From: Mycobacterium sp.
GTDB lineage: Bacteria; Actinomycetota; Actinomycetes; Mycobacteriales; Mycobacteriaceae
Direction: 5' to 3'
Assembly: GCF_002863225.1 (NCBI RefSeq)
Contig: NZ_PKEK01000107.1
Span: 1 to 47,861 of the forward strand
DNA length: 47,861 nt
Each line of letters begins with the position of its first letter. Position 1 is the first letter of the stretch. The notes beneath the pieces are model-generated. The model saw only the letters and a program-made list of their open reading frames with translations. It did no database searches and was not told the DNA's origin. This document shows positions 1 to 8,243 of the stretch, in pieces. Position numbers and translations under genes: made by a program.

Positions 1-1046
1 CAGCTCAGCACCTGGCGCACCGAATCGGGATGGGCGGATGCTGAATTACCGGCCGCGGCAATGCCATTGGTGACGCTGACCCGACCTTTCGGCCCGGCGG
101 GCAGCAGCGCCACGCCCCAGTGGAAGTTGGCCTGAGTGGCGATCGGGGCCAAGTTGTAGGTGCCGGACTGGAACAGCGCCATCGTGCCGGCCAGGAATTG
201 GTTGCGGGAGAAGTCCCCGTTGTCGTTGGTCTCCGAGGCGGGCGGTGCGACGTGGTCGGCGTTGATCAGGTCGACCAGATAGCGGAATGCCTGCACCGCA
301 GCGGGATTGTCGAATGCGAAGCGATCACCGGACTGGTAGACACCGCCGGCCGAGCCGATGTAGTTGAGGTAGATCCCCTGGGCGTCGTTCGCCGCGTTGT
401 AGGCCCACTGCCGCACCCGCCCGGGATCGAAACCGGCCGTGGCCGCCGTGCGCCCGTCGGCGTCGACGGTGAGCCGCTTCAGCAGCGGTCGCAACGTGTC
501 GTCGTCGGCCGGGCTCCAGTGCAGCGTCGCGAGGTCGGCGACGTCGACCCCGGCGGCGGCCAGCAGGTCGGCGTTGTAATACACGGCGATACCCGCATCG
601 GTGAGTTGGGGTACCGCCCAGAGCTTTCCGCCGCGGGTGAACTGCTGAACAACGGACGGCTCCCACGCTGCGGCGGCCTGCGGGCCGAGTGTCTCGCCGA
701 TGTCAAGGAGTCGGCCGCTGTCGGCGTAGCCGGCGAGGTAGGCATTGGAGACCCAGAAGACGTCGTCGGCGCTTCCACCGGCGACGTCGGTGCGCAGCGT
801 GGTGAAGTACGTCGAATACGAGACGACGTTGGTGCGCACCTCGATGTCAGGATGCGTCCGGCTGAACGCCTCGAACGACTTTCGATAGGCCGCGGCGACC
901 TGCTCGTCCCACAGTCGGACGGTGACCACCGTCCTGCCGCCGGCCGGTCGCGCCGAGACGTCCAGCACTATCGCGGCGACGGCCAGCAGCACGACCAGCG
1001 CGACGAAGCCCAGCGCGAACAGCGTGGAAAAGCGAGGCCGCCTCAT
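1..1046 (-). CDS. uspC: UspC-like sugar ABC transporter substrate-binding protein (3' end cut by window)
   Basis: Translating the reverse strand from the ATG at 1046 gives about 348 residues with no stop before the window edge. The N-terminus is basic (MRRPRFST) followed by one hydrophobic segment (about residues 9-30). The exported part reads like a family 1 extracellular solute-binding protein: TVRLWDEQVAAAYRKSFEAF near the start, then AVPQLTDAGIAVYYNADLL and AGTMALFQSGTYNL. No lipobox cysteine is seen, so it is anchored by the helix or cleaved after VSA. Two permease genes precede it and a divergent tldD/pmbA pair follows, the order of Rv2314c-Rv2318 in M. tuberculosis, where UspC binds amino sugars (known for that protein, inferred here). 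A second in-frame ATG at 1067 lies in a duplicated start region, so the true start is undecided. Confidence 0.82.
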   Translation of the reverse strand, partial: MRRPRFSTLFALGFVALVVLLAVAAIVLDVSARPAGGRTVVTVRLWDEQVAAAYRKSFEAFSRTHPDIEVRTNVVSYSTYFTTLRTDVAGGSADDVFWVSNAYLAGYADSGRLLDIGETLGPQAAAAWEPSVVQQFTRGGKLWAVPQLTDAGIAVYYNADLLAAAGVDVADLATLHWSPADDDTLRPLLKRLTVDADGRTAATAGFDPGRVRQWAYNAANDAQGIYLNYIGSAGGVYQSGDRFAFDNPAAVQAFRYLVDLINADHVAPPASETNDNGDFSRNQFLAGTMALFQSGTYNLAPIATQANFHWGVALLPAGPKGRVSVTNGIAAAGNSASAHPDSVRQVLS

Positions 1047-1084
1047 CCTCGGCCTCCCTTGCCTCATCCTCGGCCTCCCTTGCC
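1040..1084. repeat. 21-bp tandem duplication of the uspC ribosome-binding site and start codon
   Basis: Positions 1040-1060 and 1061-1081 are identical 21-mers, and three further bases match. On the minus strand each unit carries a GGGAGG Shine-Dalgarno sequence followed by an ATG (1067 and 1046), in the same frame. The unit length is a multiple of three, so both starts give UspC. Confidence 0.9.
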
Positions 1085-1144
1085 GCGAAACAGCAGCGAG
1101 GGTCGTCGATCGCCGGAAAACGCAGCCATGGCTGCTGTCTCGCG
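1084..1144 (-). promoter_or_regulatory. Inverted repeat between uspB and uspC
   Basis: CGCGAAACAGCAG (1084-1096) pairs with CTGCTGTCTCGCG (1132-1144) at 12 of 13 positions. The 35-nt spacer and second arm contain a 12-bp palindrome, CAGCCATGGCTG (1123-1134). It lies between the uspB stop (1147) and the uspC starts and could form an intercistronic RNA stem that sets the level of the binding protein. The role is inferred. Confidence 0.4.
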
Positions 1145-1146
1145 AC

Positions 1147-1971
1147 TCATTTCAGCCCCGTGACGACGATCGAGCGGACGATGTGCCGCTGGAAGATCAC
1201 GAACAGCACCAGCAGCGGCACGATCGCCACCACGGTCGCGGCTATCACCAGCGTCCACTGCGAGTTGTAGCGCGACTGCAACGCCGCCGTCGCCACCGTC
1301 AACACCTGCCACTTGGTGCCGCTGGTGATCACCAGCGGCCACATGAAGTGGTGCCACTGCGACACCACGGTGATCAACATCAGCGTCACCAGCACCGGCC
1401 GGCTCGACGGGATCACCACGTGCACGATGACGTCGAGGGTGTTGGCGCCGTCGAGGTATGCGGCGTTGACCAGGTCGTCGGGGATCGCGCGGAAGTACTG
1501 GCGCAGCAGGAAAATGGCATACGGCGACCCGAAGACGAAAGGCAATACCAACGCCCAGAACGTATTCCGCAGGCCGAGTTGGGCCATCATCAGATACAGC
1601 GGCACCACCGTCACACTGCCCGGCACCATCAACGTCGCCAGGTAGACCCAGAACAGCGCGTCGCGGCCCGGGAAGCGCAGCCGCGCGAACGCATAGGCGG
1701 CCAGCACCGACGAGCTGACCTGGCCGAGCAGGATCACCACGGTCATCAACGTCGTCACGGCGATCGCCCGGCCGAAGCCGGCGCCACCCAGGTCGGCGTA
1801 GTTCGACAGCGTCGGCGGCCGCGGGAGCGACAGCGGGGTGCCCGTCGCGAACTGGTGCGCCGAGGTGAACGAGGTCAGCAGGCCGAGCGCGAACGGTGCC
1901 ACCGTGATCAACGCGCCGGCCAGCAAGCCGGCGTAAACCAGAACTGCCGCAGGGCTTTTAGGTGAGGTCAT
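1147..1971 (-). CDS. uspB: Sugar ABC transporter permease, MalG/UgpE type
   Basis: This 274-residue integral membrane protein has about six hydrophobic segments. It carries the inner-membrane permease loop (the EAA region, here AAYLDGANTLDVIVHVVIP, roughly residues 165-185) that contacts the ATPase subunit. It ends in the RHIVRSIVVTGLK tail usual for MalG-type permeases. The ATG at 1971 overlaps the upstream permease stop by 14 nt, so the two are translationally coupled. It pairs with the next gene and with the binding protein at 1-1046. No ATPase gene is present in the window, so the complex probably uses a shared sugar-importer ATPase encoded elsewhere. Confidence 0.85.
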   Translation of the reverse strand: MTSPKSPAAVLVYAGLLAGALITVAPFALGLLTSFTSAHQFATGTPLSLPRPPTLSNYADLGGAGFGRAIAVTTLMTVVILLGQVSSSVLAAYAFARLRFPGRDALFWVYLATLMVPGSVTVVPLYLMMAQLGLRNTFWALVLPFVFGSPYAIFLLRQYFRAIPDDLVNAAYLDGANTLDVIVHVVIPSSRPVLVTLMLITVVSQWHHFMWPLVITSGTKWQVLTVATAALQSRYNSQWTLVIAATVVAIVPLLVLFVIFQRHIVRSIVVTGLK

Positions 1972-2836
1972 AGTTGACCCGCCGACCGAGGTACAGGTGC
2001 TGGACGACGGTGATGCCGACCAGGATGACGAACAACACCACCGCCATCACCGACGCCCGGCCGATGGAGGCCGCCCCGAATGCCTCGGCGTAGATGCGAT
2101 GCGCGACCAGATCGGTGCGGTCCTGCGGTCCGCCGCCGGTCAATGCGTAGACGGTGTCGAAAACCTGTGCCGCACTGATGACTCCGGTGACCAGGACGAA
2201 GAACGTCGTCGGCCGCAGCATCGGCAGCGTGATGCGCCGGAAGCGTTGCCACGACGTCGCGCCGTCGGTGCGCGCCGCGGAGTGGATCTCTTCGGGGATG
2301 GCCAGGATGCCGGCCAGAAAGAACAGCGCGACGTAGCCGACGTTGGTCCACACCACGACCGCCGACACCACCGGCAGCGCCAGCCCTGGGTCGGTGAGCC
2401 ACTCGATGCGATGCCCCAGCAGTGTGCTGATCGCGCCGTTGGTCGGTGCCAGGATCCAGCGCCACAGCACCGCGATCGCCAGCGGGACGCAGATCCAGGG
2501 CAGCACGAACAGTGTGCGGAACACGCCGCTGCCCGGCAGGTCTCGGGCCAGTAGCGCCCCGACCGCCAGCCCGAGCACGGTCTGGATCGGCACCACGATC
2601 GCCACGAACGCGCACGTCACGAGCAGCGAGTTGCCGAACGTCCGGTCGGTGAGCACCGAACGCCAATTCTGGCCTCCGACATACTCGATCGGCCCGAGCA
2701 GATCCCAGCGGTGCAGGCTCAGCCAGATCACCACCAGGATCGGCAGTAGCAGGAATGCGATGACCCCGAACAGGCTGGGCGCGAGCAAGGCATAGCCGAG
2801 GGCGGTCGATCGACGCGCCGCCACACCGGTATCCAT
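1958..2836 (-). CDS. uspA: Sugar ABC transporter permease, MalF/UgpA type
   Basis: The protein has 292 residues with six predicted membrane segments and the EAA-loop sequence AARTDGATSWQRFRRITLP (about residues 185-205). The ATG at 2836 is chosen because upstream in-frame starts would run into the divergent tldD gene beginning at 2870. Only 33 bp separate the two genes. On the minus strand TAATAC lies about seven bases before the ATG, which fits a leaderless mRNA, common in mycobacteria, and there is no good Shine-Dalgarno sequence. It is the first gene of the uspABC unit. Confidence 0.85.
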   Translation of the reverse strand: MDTGVAARRSTALGYALLAPSLFGVIAFLLLPILVVIWLSLHRWDLLGPIEYVGGQNWRSVLTDRTFGNSLLVTCAFVAIVVPIQTVLGLAVGALLARDLPGSGVFRTLFVLPWICVPLAIAVLWRWILAPTNGAISTLLGHRIEWLTDPGLALPVVSAVVVWTNVGYVALFFLAGILAIPEEIHSAARTDGATSWQRFRRITLPMLRPTTFFVLVTGVISAAQVFDTVYALTGGGPQDRTDLVAHRIYAEAFGAASIGRASVMAVVLFVILVGITVVQHLYLGRRVNYDLT

Positions 2837-2869
2837 AGGGGTATTAAAGCGTCTCGATACGGTGGAGTC

Positions 2870-4387
2870 GTGACACCGAACCGGGTGATCGATGCCGACT
2901 TCCTCAGCCTGCCGCGCCACGAACTGGCCGACGCGGCGCTGTCCGCCGCCACCGCAGCCGGGGCCGGGCACGCCGACCTGCGCATTCACCGGCTGATCAA
3001 CGAGGTCGTGCAGCTACGCGACGGCGAGCTGGAGACCGCGGTGCTCAACCGCGACATCGGTTTGGCCGTCCGGGTGGTGGTCGACGGCACCTGGGGCTTC
3101 GCGTCGCACGCCGAGCTGACACCCGAGGTCGCCGCAGCGACGGCCCGCCGCGCGGTGCAGGTGGCCCGAACCCTCGCCGCGCTGAACACCGACCGCGTCG
3201 AATTGGCGAGTGAGCCGGTGTATGCCGATGCGACCTGGGTGTCGAGCTACCGGATCGATCCGTTCACCGTGCCGCTCGCCGACAAGATCAGCGTGCTCGA
3301 CGAATACTCGGGCCGGCTGCTGGCGGCTGACGGCGTCGACCACGTCTCGGCCAGCCTGATGTCGGTGAAGGAGCAGACCTTCTACGCCGACACCGCCGGT
3401 TCGTCGATCACCCAGCAGCGGGTGCGGGTGCAGCCTCGATTCGAGGCGGTCACCGTCGACGCCGGTGGTGGCGGGTTCGACTCGATGCGCACTCTGGCGC
3501 CCCCGATGGGCCGCGGTTGGGAGTTCCTCGCCGGCGACGACGTGTGGAACTGGACCGACGAGCTCGCCCAGTTGCCGTCGCAGCTGGCCGAGAAGGTCAA
3601 GGCGCCCAGCGTCACCCCCGGACCGACCGATCTGGTGATCGACCCGACGAATCTGTGGCTGACGATCCACGAATCCATCGGTCACGCAACCGAATACGAC
3701 CGCGCTATCGGCTATGAGGCCGCCTACGCGGGCACGTCGTTCGCGACGCCGGACAAACTCGGTACGCTGCGCTACGGTTCGCCGATCATGAACGTCACCG
3801 CCGACCGCACCGTCGAATTCGGTTTGGCCAGCATCGGTTACGACGACGAAGGGGTGGCGGCTCAGAGTTGGGATCTGGTGCGCGACGGGATTTTCGTCGG
3901 CTACCAGCTCGACCGGGTCTTCGCGCCGCGGCTGGGTCAGGCGCGGTCCAACGGCTGCTCGTACGCTGATTCCCCGCATCACGTCCCGATCCAGCGGATG
4001 GCCAACGTGTCGCTGCAGCCCGGAGCGGACGACCTCAGCACCGACGACCTGATCGCCCGGGTGGAGAACGGCATCTACATCGTCGGCGACCGGTCGTGGT
4101 CAATCGACATGCAGCGCTACAACTTTCAGTTCACCGGCCAGCGGTTCTACCGGATCCGGGACGGCCGCCTGGATGGCCAATTGCGTGACGTCGCCTACCA
4201 GGCCACCACAACCGACTTCTGGAATTCGATGGACGCCGTCGGCGGCCCGTCGACGTGGCGACTCGGGGGAGCGTTCAACTGCGGCAAGGCTCAGCCCGGT
4301 CAGGTGGCCGCGGTCAGTCACGGCTGCCCGTCGGCAGTGTTCCGCGGGGTCAACGTGCTCAACACGCGGACGGAGGGTGGCGCATGA
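2870..4387 (+). CDS. tldD: TldD-family metalloprotease
   Basis: This 505-residue protein has the TldD zinc motif HExxxH at residues 267-272 (HESIGH) and a candidate third ligand, Cys471, in FNCGKAQPGQ. TldD works with TldE/PmbA as a heterodimeric protease that takes unfolded peptide through a narrow cleft; in enterobacteria it matures peptide antibiotics and degrades CcdA. The GTG at 2870 is preceded by GGTGGAG. The partner gene starts 46 nt downstream. It is divergent from the sugar importer, as in M. tuberculosis (Rv2315c/Rv2314c). The physiological substrate in mycobacteria is unknown to me. Confidence 0.9.
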   Translation: MTPNRVIDADFLSLPRHELADAALSAATAAGAGHADLRIHRLINEVVQLRDGELETAVLNRDIGLAVRVVVDGTWGFASHAELTPEVAAATARRAVQVARTLAALNTDRVELASEPVYADATWVSSYRIDPFTVPLADKISVLDEYSGRLLAADGVDHVSASLMSVKEQTFYADTAGSSITQQRVRVQPRFEAVTVDAGGGGFDSMRTLAPPMGRGWEFLAGDDVWNWTDELAQLPSQLAEKVKAPSVTPGPTDLVIDPTNLWLTIHESIGHATEYDRAIGYEAAYAGTSFATPDKLGTLRYGSPIMNVTADRTVEFGLASIGYDDEGVAAQSWDLVRDGIFVGYQLDRVFAPRLGQARSNGCSYADSPHHVPIQRMANVSLQPGADDLSTDDLIARVENGIYIVGDRSWSIDMQRYNFQFTGQRFYRIRDGRLDGQLRDVAYQATTTDFWNSMDAVGGPSTWRLGGAFNCGKAQPGQVAAVSHGCPSAVFRGVNVLNTRTEGGA

Positions 4388-4433
4388 CCGCCGGCGAGGT
4401 TTCAGCACGACGCGATGCGGAGGAGCGGCGCAG

Positions 4434-5807
4434 ATGATCGGCCCACAGCAGGTGATTGACATCGCGCTGGGGACGGCGTCCAGGCTGGGCGGCGCCGCCG
4501 ACACCATCGTGTTGGTCAATGAGCGCTCGGCTGCTTCACTGCGCTGGGCCAACAACTCGATGACCACCAACGGGGCCTCCACGGCACGGCAGACCACGGT
4601 CATTTCCATTGCGCGACAAGGTGACACCGCGCGAGTGGGATCGCTGACCACCGCCGAGGTGGAGCCCTCGGCGATCGAAGGCTTGGTGGCCGCATCGCAG
4701 GCCGCCGCCGCTTCCGCGCCCGAAGCCCGCGACGCCGCGCCGTTGTTGAGCGGCAACACCGCCCCGGACGACTGGGACGCCGCGACTCTGTCGACGGGCC
4801 CCGAGGTCTTCTCCGGCATCGCCGACCCGTTGGCGCGCGCGTTCCGGGGGTCCGACCAGCTCTACGGCTTCGCGCAGCACACGGTCGAGACGACGTTCCT
4901 GGCGACGTCGACCGGCCTGCGCCGGCGCTACGCCCAACCGGCAGGTTCGGTGGAGATCAACGCCAAACGCGATGGCGCCAGCGCCTGGGCCGGTGTGGGA
5001 TCGCCGGATTTCGTTGGCGTGTCCACGGATTCGCTGCTCGAGGAGCTGTCGTTGCGACTGGGGTGGGCCGCTCGGCGCGTCGAGCTGCCGGCCGGTCGTT
5101 ACGAGACGATCCTGCCGCCGTCGGCGGTCGCGGACATGATGGTGTTCCTCGGTTGGTCGATGATCGGCCGCGGTGCGCAGGAGGGCCGCAACGCGTTGGC
5201 AGCACCCGGCGGTGGGACGCGGGTGGGGGAGAAGCTGACCGACCTGCCGCTGACGCTGTATTCGGATCCGGCGGCGGCCGGCTTGAGTTGCGCGCCGTTC
5301 GTGACGGCGACGAGCTCGTCGGAGACGATGTCGATCTTCGACAACGGGATGAACATCGGCCGCGTCGACTGGATCCGGGACGGGGTGATCAACGCGCTGG
5401 CCTACTCACGCGCGGCCGCTGACGAGTTCGGTGCCCCGGTTGCTGTCGCCGCCGAGAACATCCTGATGACCGGAGACGGCACCGAGCTCGCCGACATGAT
5501 CGCCCAGACCGAGCGCGGGCTGCTGCTGAGCACCTTGTGGTACATGCGCGAGGTCGACCCCACCACGATGCTGCTGACCGGCCTCACCCGCGACGGCGTC
5601 TATGTGGTCGAGGACGGTGAAGTGACCGGCGCCGCCAACAACTTTCGCTTCAACGAGAGCCCGCTGGATCTGCTGCGACGCGCCAGCCAAGCCGGCATCA
5701 GTGAGCAGACGCTGCCGCGTGAATGGGGTGACTGGGTCACCCGCGCGGCGATGCCCGCACTGCGGATCCCCGACTTCCACATGTCGTCGGTGAGTCAGGC
5801 GACATAA
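4434..5807 (+). CDS. pmbA: PmbA/TldE-family protein, partner of TldD
   Basis: This 457-residue protein aligns by pattern with the PmbA_TldD fold but lacks a HExxxH motif, as expected for the non-catalytic TldE/PmbA subunit. Recognisable stretches are SGRYETILPPSAVADMM-like (PAGRYETILPPSAVADMM, about residue 217 on) and the C-terminal FRFNESPLDLLRR. The ATG at 4434 follows GGAGGAGCGGCG at good spacing; a longer upstream reading would overlap tldD by 200 nt and is not supported. Cotranscription with tldD is likely. Confidence 0.87.
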   Translation: MIGPQQVIDIALGTASRLGGAADTIVLVNERSAASLRWANNSMTTNGASTARQTTVISIARQGDTARVGSLTTAEVEPSAIEGLVAASQAAAASAPEARDAAPLLSGNTAPDDWDAATLSTGPEVFSGIADPLARAFRGSDQLYGFAQHTVETTFLATSTGLRRRYAQPAGSVEINAKRDGASAWAGVGSPDFVGVSTDSLLEELSLRLGWAARRVELPAGRYETILPPSAVADMMVFLGWSMIGRGAQEGRNALAAPGGGTRVGEKLTDLPLTLYSDPAAAGLSCAPFVTATSSSETMSIFDNGMNIGRVDWIRDGVINALAYSRAAADEFGAPVAVAAENILMTGDGTELADMIAQTERGLLLSTLWYMREVDPTTMLLTGLTRDGVYVVEDGEVTGAANNFRFNESPLDLLRRASQAGISEQTLPREWGDWVTRAAMPALRIPDFHMSSVSQAT

Positions 5808-5870
5808 GTTAATTTTTTGTGCCTAATTTGCATCTGTTCGACGCGAAACCTGGGTAGGTTACGAAAGTCA

Positions 5871-5892
5871 TATATCCGACCGGGGGGGTCCA
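5871..5892 (+). promoter_or_regulatory. Candidate -10 and ribosome-binding site before the PE-PPE hydrolase
   Basis: The 85-nt gap 5808-5892 is AT-richer than its surroundings. TATATC at 5871-5876 could serve as a -10 element and a run of G at 5882-5888 as the ribosome-binding site for the gene at 5893. I see no convincing -35. Confidence 0.3.
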
Positions 5893-6783
5893 ATGTCGAA
5901 GTGTCGCTCTGCGCGCGCCATCACCATCGGCTTGGCCCTCGCGGCGGCGTGTGCATGGAATTCGACGTTCGAAGCTCGCGCCGATATCGCTCCCGGCGCA
6001 GGCTTCCTCGACGGTTCAACTCTTGCGATCATCATGGGGCCCACGGGAATTCCTGATCCGACTTTCTTCCCGGGATACATCCCCGGCGCGGTCACTGAAT
6101 ACCTTCAGCCGCTTGGCTTCTCCGATACCGGGACGGTGTTCCCGTTGATCACGCCGGAGACGCTCGACTTTGGTCCGTCGGTGGCCACCGGTGTCGACAA
6201 GCTGGTACAAACCATCGAAGCCGATTACAGCGCCGGCGCCTTCTCAGAGGCCAACCCGCTCACGGTGTTCGGCTACAGCCAATCGGCCATCATCGCTTCC
6301 GTAGCGCAGCAGCAACTCGCCGCCGACCACATCCCGCTTCAGGATCTCCGTTTTGTCCTGCTTGGCGATCCCGCCGCCAACCCGCCGTCGGGTCCGACCG
6401 GCCTTCTGGATACTTGGGGTGCCACCCCGTTTGGACACGCCATCAACGAGCTGTTCGGATGGTCGAACCTGAACGACGTCACGACGCCTAACGACTTGTA
6501 TCCCACCGACGTGTTCACCGTGGCCAACGATTACTTTGCCGACACGGCCACGCCGGCGGACTTCGCGGCCGACCCGCTGGGTGCCCTGTGGCAGGACTTT
6601 GTCGGATTCTTCCAGCACGGTGTCTACCTGGGCGGCCTAGCCGAGTCGGAGATCCTGTCGGTCATCGACGGCGGCGGTATCACCGACGGCGCGACGACGT
6701 ACTTCAACCTCGCGGACCCGGTCGATCTCTTCAAGTCGCTGTTCGATGTCACGCTCGGAAGCTTCGGCATCACCGTCCCCTGA
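5893..6783 (+). CDS. Secreted PE-PPE-domain serine hydrolase without a PE or PPE module
   Basis: The protein has 296 residues with an N-terminal signal peptide (positively charged start, hydrophobic residues 9-22, likely cleavage after EARA at 30). The mature part is the PE-PPE (PF08237) alpha/beta-hydrolase domain: nucleophile elbow GYSQS with Ser129, the following LLGDPAANP segment (near residue 155) and a late His in FFQHGVYLGG. In M. tuberculosis this domain is normally fused behind PE or PPE modules and has esterase/lipase activity. Here it is exported through a classical signal peptide instead. No operon partner is obvious; the next gene starts 27 nt later. Confidence 0.83.
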   Translation: MSKCRSARAITIGLALAAACAWNSTFEARADIAPGAGFLDGSTLAIIMGPTGIPDPTFFPGYIPGAVTEYLQPLGFSDTGTVFPLITPETLDFGPSVATGVDKLVQTIEADYSAGAFSEANPLTVFGYSQSAIIASVAQQQLAADHIPLQDLRFVLLGDPAANPPSGPTGLLDTWGATPFGHAINELFGWSNLNDVTTPNDLYPTDVFTVANDYFADTATPADFAADPLGALWQDFVGFFQHGVYLGGLAESEILSVIDGGGITDGATTYFNLADPVDLFKSLFDVTLGSFGITVP

Positions 6784-6810
6784 CTCGACTCCCGGCGGCA
6801 TAATCGGCCT

Positions 6811-7638
6811 GTGGTGACGCATGACGAGCTGACGCGATTGGTGGCGCTCTCGCCGGGCGACGGTCGGGTGACCGCACTCGTTCGGCAGGTCCGCGGCCGG
6901 ACGCTTGGGCTGGCTGCGCTTCCCTTCGAAGCCGACCCGGCTGCCGACGGCGTGGTTGCCGAGTTCGCCGAACAATTCAGCACCGACGTCTCGACGATCA
7001 GCGGCGAGCAGCGCTCAAGACTGTGGAAATTGTTGGGCGACAGCACGTTCAGCGCGGTGGTGCAGATGTACATCGCGGACTTCGTGCCGCGGGTGCGGGC
7101 CGGTCTGGAGGCTTTGGGTGTCGGCGGTGAGTACCTCGGCTGGGTCACCGGGCCGGTGTCGTGGGATCACGCAACCGATCCGTCCGATCTGGTGTTCAAC
7201 ACGTTCTTGCCGACGGTCGCTCGGCTGCGCGAGCTCGACGCTGTGACGGCCGAGGTGGTGCGACTGCGCGGCGCGACCCAACACAACTGCCGGCTGTGCA
7301 AGTCGCTGCGTGAGACGACGGCGCTGGATGCCGGCGGGTCGGAGACGCTCTACGGCGACATCGAGCGGTTCGAAGAGTCGACCCAGCTGAGTGAGCGGCA
7401 CAAGGCCGCGCTGCGCTATGCGGACGCGTTGATCTGGTCGCCGGCTTCGATAGGGGCCGGTGTCGCCGACGGTGTGCGGGCGCATTTCTCCGACGCCGAG
7501 GCCATCGAGCTGACGCTCGACGTGATGCGCAACGCCAGCAACAAGGTCGCGGTGGCGTTGGCCGGTGATGCGCCGCGCGTCGAGCACGGCACCGAGCGTT
7601 ACCTGCTTGATGTCGACGGTCAGACGGTGTTCAGCTGA
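6811..7638 (+). CDS. Carboxymuconolactone decarboxylase/AhpD-like protein
   Basis: The 275-residue all-helical protein has a CxxC pair, Cys160 and Cys163, in QHNCRLCKSLR, as in AhpD/CMD-family proteins. The family signature is ExxCxxCxxxH. Here the Glu position is Gln157 and the final His position is Arg167, so the peroxidase proton relay looks incomplete. The start is the GTG at 6811. Length is about twice a single CMD domain, and the N-terminal half is a weaker copy of the fold. The substrate is unknown; a role in thiol or peroxide chemistry is only inferred. Confidence 0.7.
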   Translation: MVTHDELTRLVALSPGDGRVTALVRQVRGRTLGLAALPFEADPAADGVVAEFAEQFSTDVSTISGEQRSRLWKLLGDSTFSAVVQMYIADFVPRVRAGLEALGVGGEYLGWVTGPVSWDHATDPSDLVFNTFLPTVARLRELDAVTAEVVRLRGATQHNCRLCKSLRETTALDAGGSETLYGDIERFEESTQLSERHKAALRYADALIWSPASIGAGVADGVRAHFSDAEAIELTLDVMRNASNKVAVALAGDAPRVEHGTERYLLDVDGQTVFS

Positions 7639-7663
7639 GGTCCGTTAGTCTCTACCTGATCTA

Positions 7664-7737
7664 GGGGCGGTAGCTCAGTTGGTTAGAGCCGCGGACTCAT
7701 AATCCGTTGGTCGTCGGTTCAAGTCCGACCCGCCCTA
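7664..7737 (+). tRNA. tRNA with anticodon CAT (Met, or lysidine-modified Ile2)
   Basis: A full cloverleaf can be drawn. Acceptor 7664-7670 pairs with 7730-7736 (first pair G-U), D stem 7673-7676 with 7686-7689, anticodon stem 7691-7695 with 7703-7707, loop CTCATAA with anticodon CAT at 7698-7700, T stem 7713-7717 with 7725-7729 and loop TTCAAGT; discriminator A at 7737. CCA is not encoded. The GTTAGAGC arm and long D loop exclude initiator tRNA. The TTGGTCG variable region resembles bacterial Ile2 tRNA, so elongator Met versus Ile2 is open. Confidence 0.93.
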
Positions 7738-7947
7738 CTCGTATGGCCTGCTGAGCCCGCTCGACATTCTCGTCTTGCCAAAGTGGGGGCGATGTCCGTC
7801 TGCGTGACGCGCAGCATCCCGACGGGCAGGAGTGGGTCAACGGGTTGCGTGAAAGCGCCGACGCCCGAACCCGGCCCGCGAGGTCTGTTGACGGCGACGG
7901 ACCGCAGGGCATGTCCGCCGTTCGCGTGATCCGTTTATGCGTCCCCG

Positions 7948-8142
7948 TTGGTGGACCACGCGTCGAACGACGCCATACGTCGCCGGTATGTCCGGTCAAC
8001 CTTGCCGACAGGGTTCACCTGCCTCGATGCCTCGAAAACGGCTCTCGCGCAACGTATGCATGCCGCTTGCGAGTCCGTTAACACGATTGCGGCGACTCTG
8101 GGTGTCAGCAGGTCCTGTCGGCTTGCTGCGGGGACCTTATAG
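7948..8142 (+). pseudogene. Decayed C-terminal fragment of a serine recombinase (resolvase)
   Basis: The frame from about 8020 to 8142 encodes LDASKTALAQRMHA, then ESVNTIAATLGVSR. This reads as the C-terminal helix-turn-helix of Tn3-type resolvases, where the usual form is a DxxK...A/R-rich helix followed by TIAATLGVSRATVYR. The final helix is damaged (GVSRSCRLAAGTL then stop), and no catalytic domain precedes it. It is therefore a remnant lying 0.3 kb behind a tRNA gene, a common site of mobile-element insertion. The upstream limit is uncertain. Confidence 0.55.
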
Positions 8143-8155
8143 ACGTTCGGATGAA

Positions 8156-8243
8156 AAGCGTATGACCGTGGCAAGTGGCGTACGCCTTTATCTGGCTATA
8201 TAGCATTCCTCATTGACGACGTAGGGGAGTTGGTCATACGCTT
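8156..8243. promoter_or_regulatory. 12-bp perfect inverted repeat upstream of the P450
   Basis: AAGCGTATGACC at 8156-8167 is repeated inverted as GGTCATACGCTT at 8232-8243, with 64 nt between. The P450 ATG is 60 nt further on. The interval holds an AT-rich TATATAG stretch suitable for a promoter. The arms could be half-sites or paired operators for the TetR protein encoded by the second gene of the unit. Confidence 0.5.

Noticed and set aside
120..1163. Long plus-strand frame opposite uspC
   Set aside because: Low-complexity Arg/Gly/Val composition typical of antisense frames in high-GC genes; the minus frame gives a clear binding protein.
2837..2989. 51-residue extension of the uspA frame
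   Set aside because: Overlaps the divergent tldD coding region and adds no membrane segment.
7697..7999. Minus-strand frame ending RVGLEPTTNGL across the tRNA
   Set aside because: This is the well-known false protein produced by translating the antisense strand of a tRNA gene; no other support.
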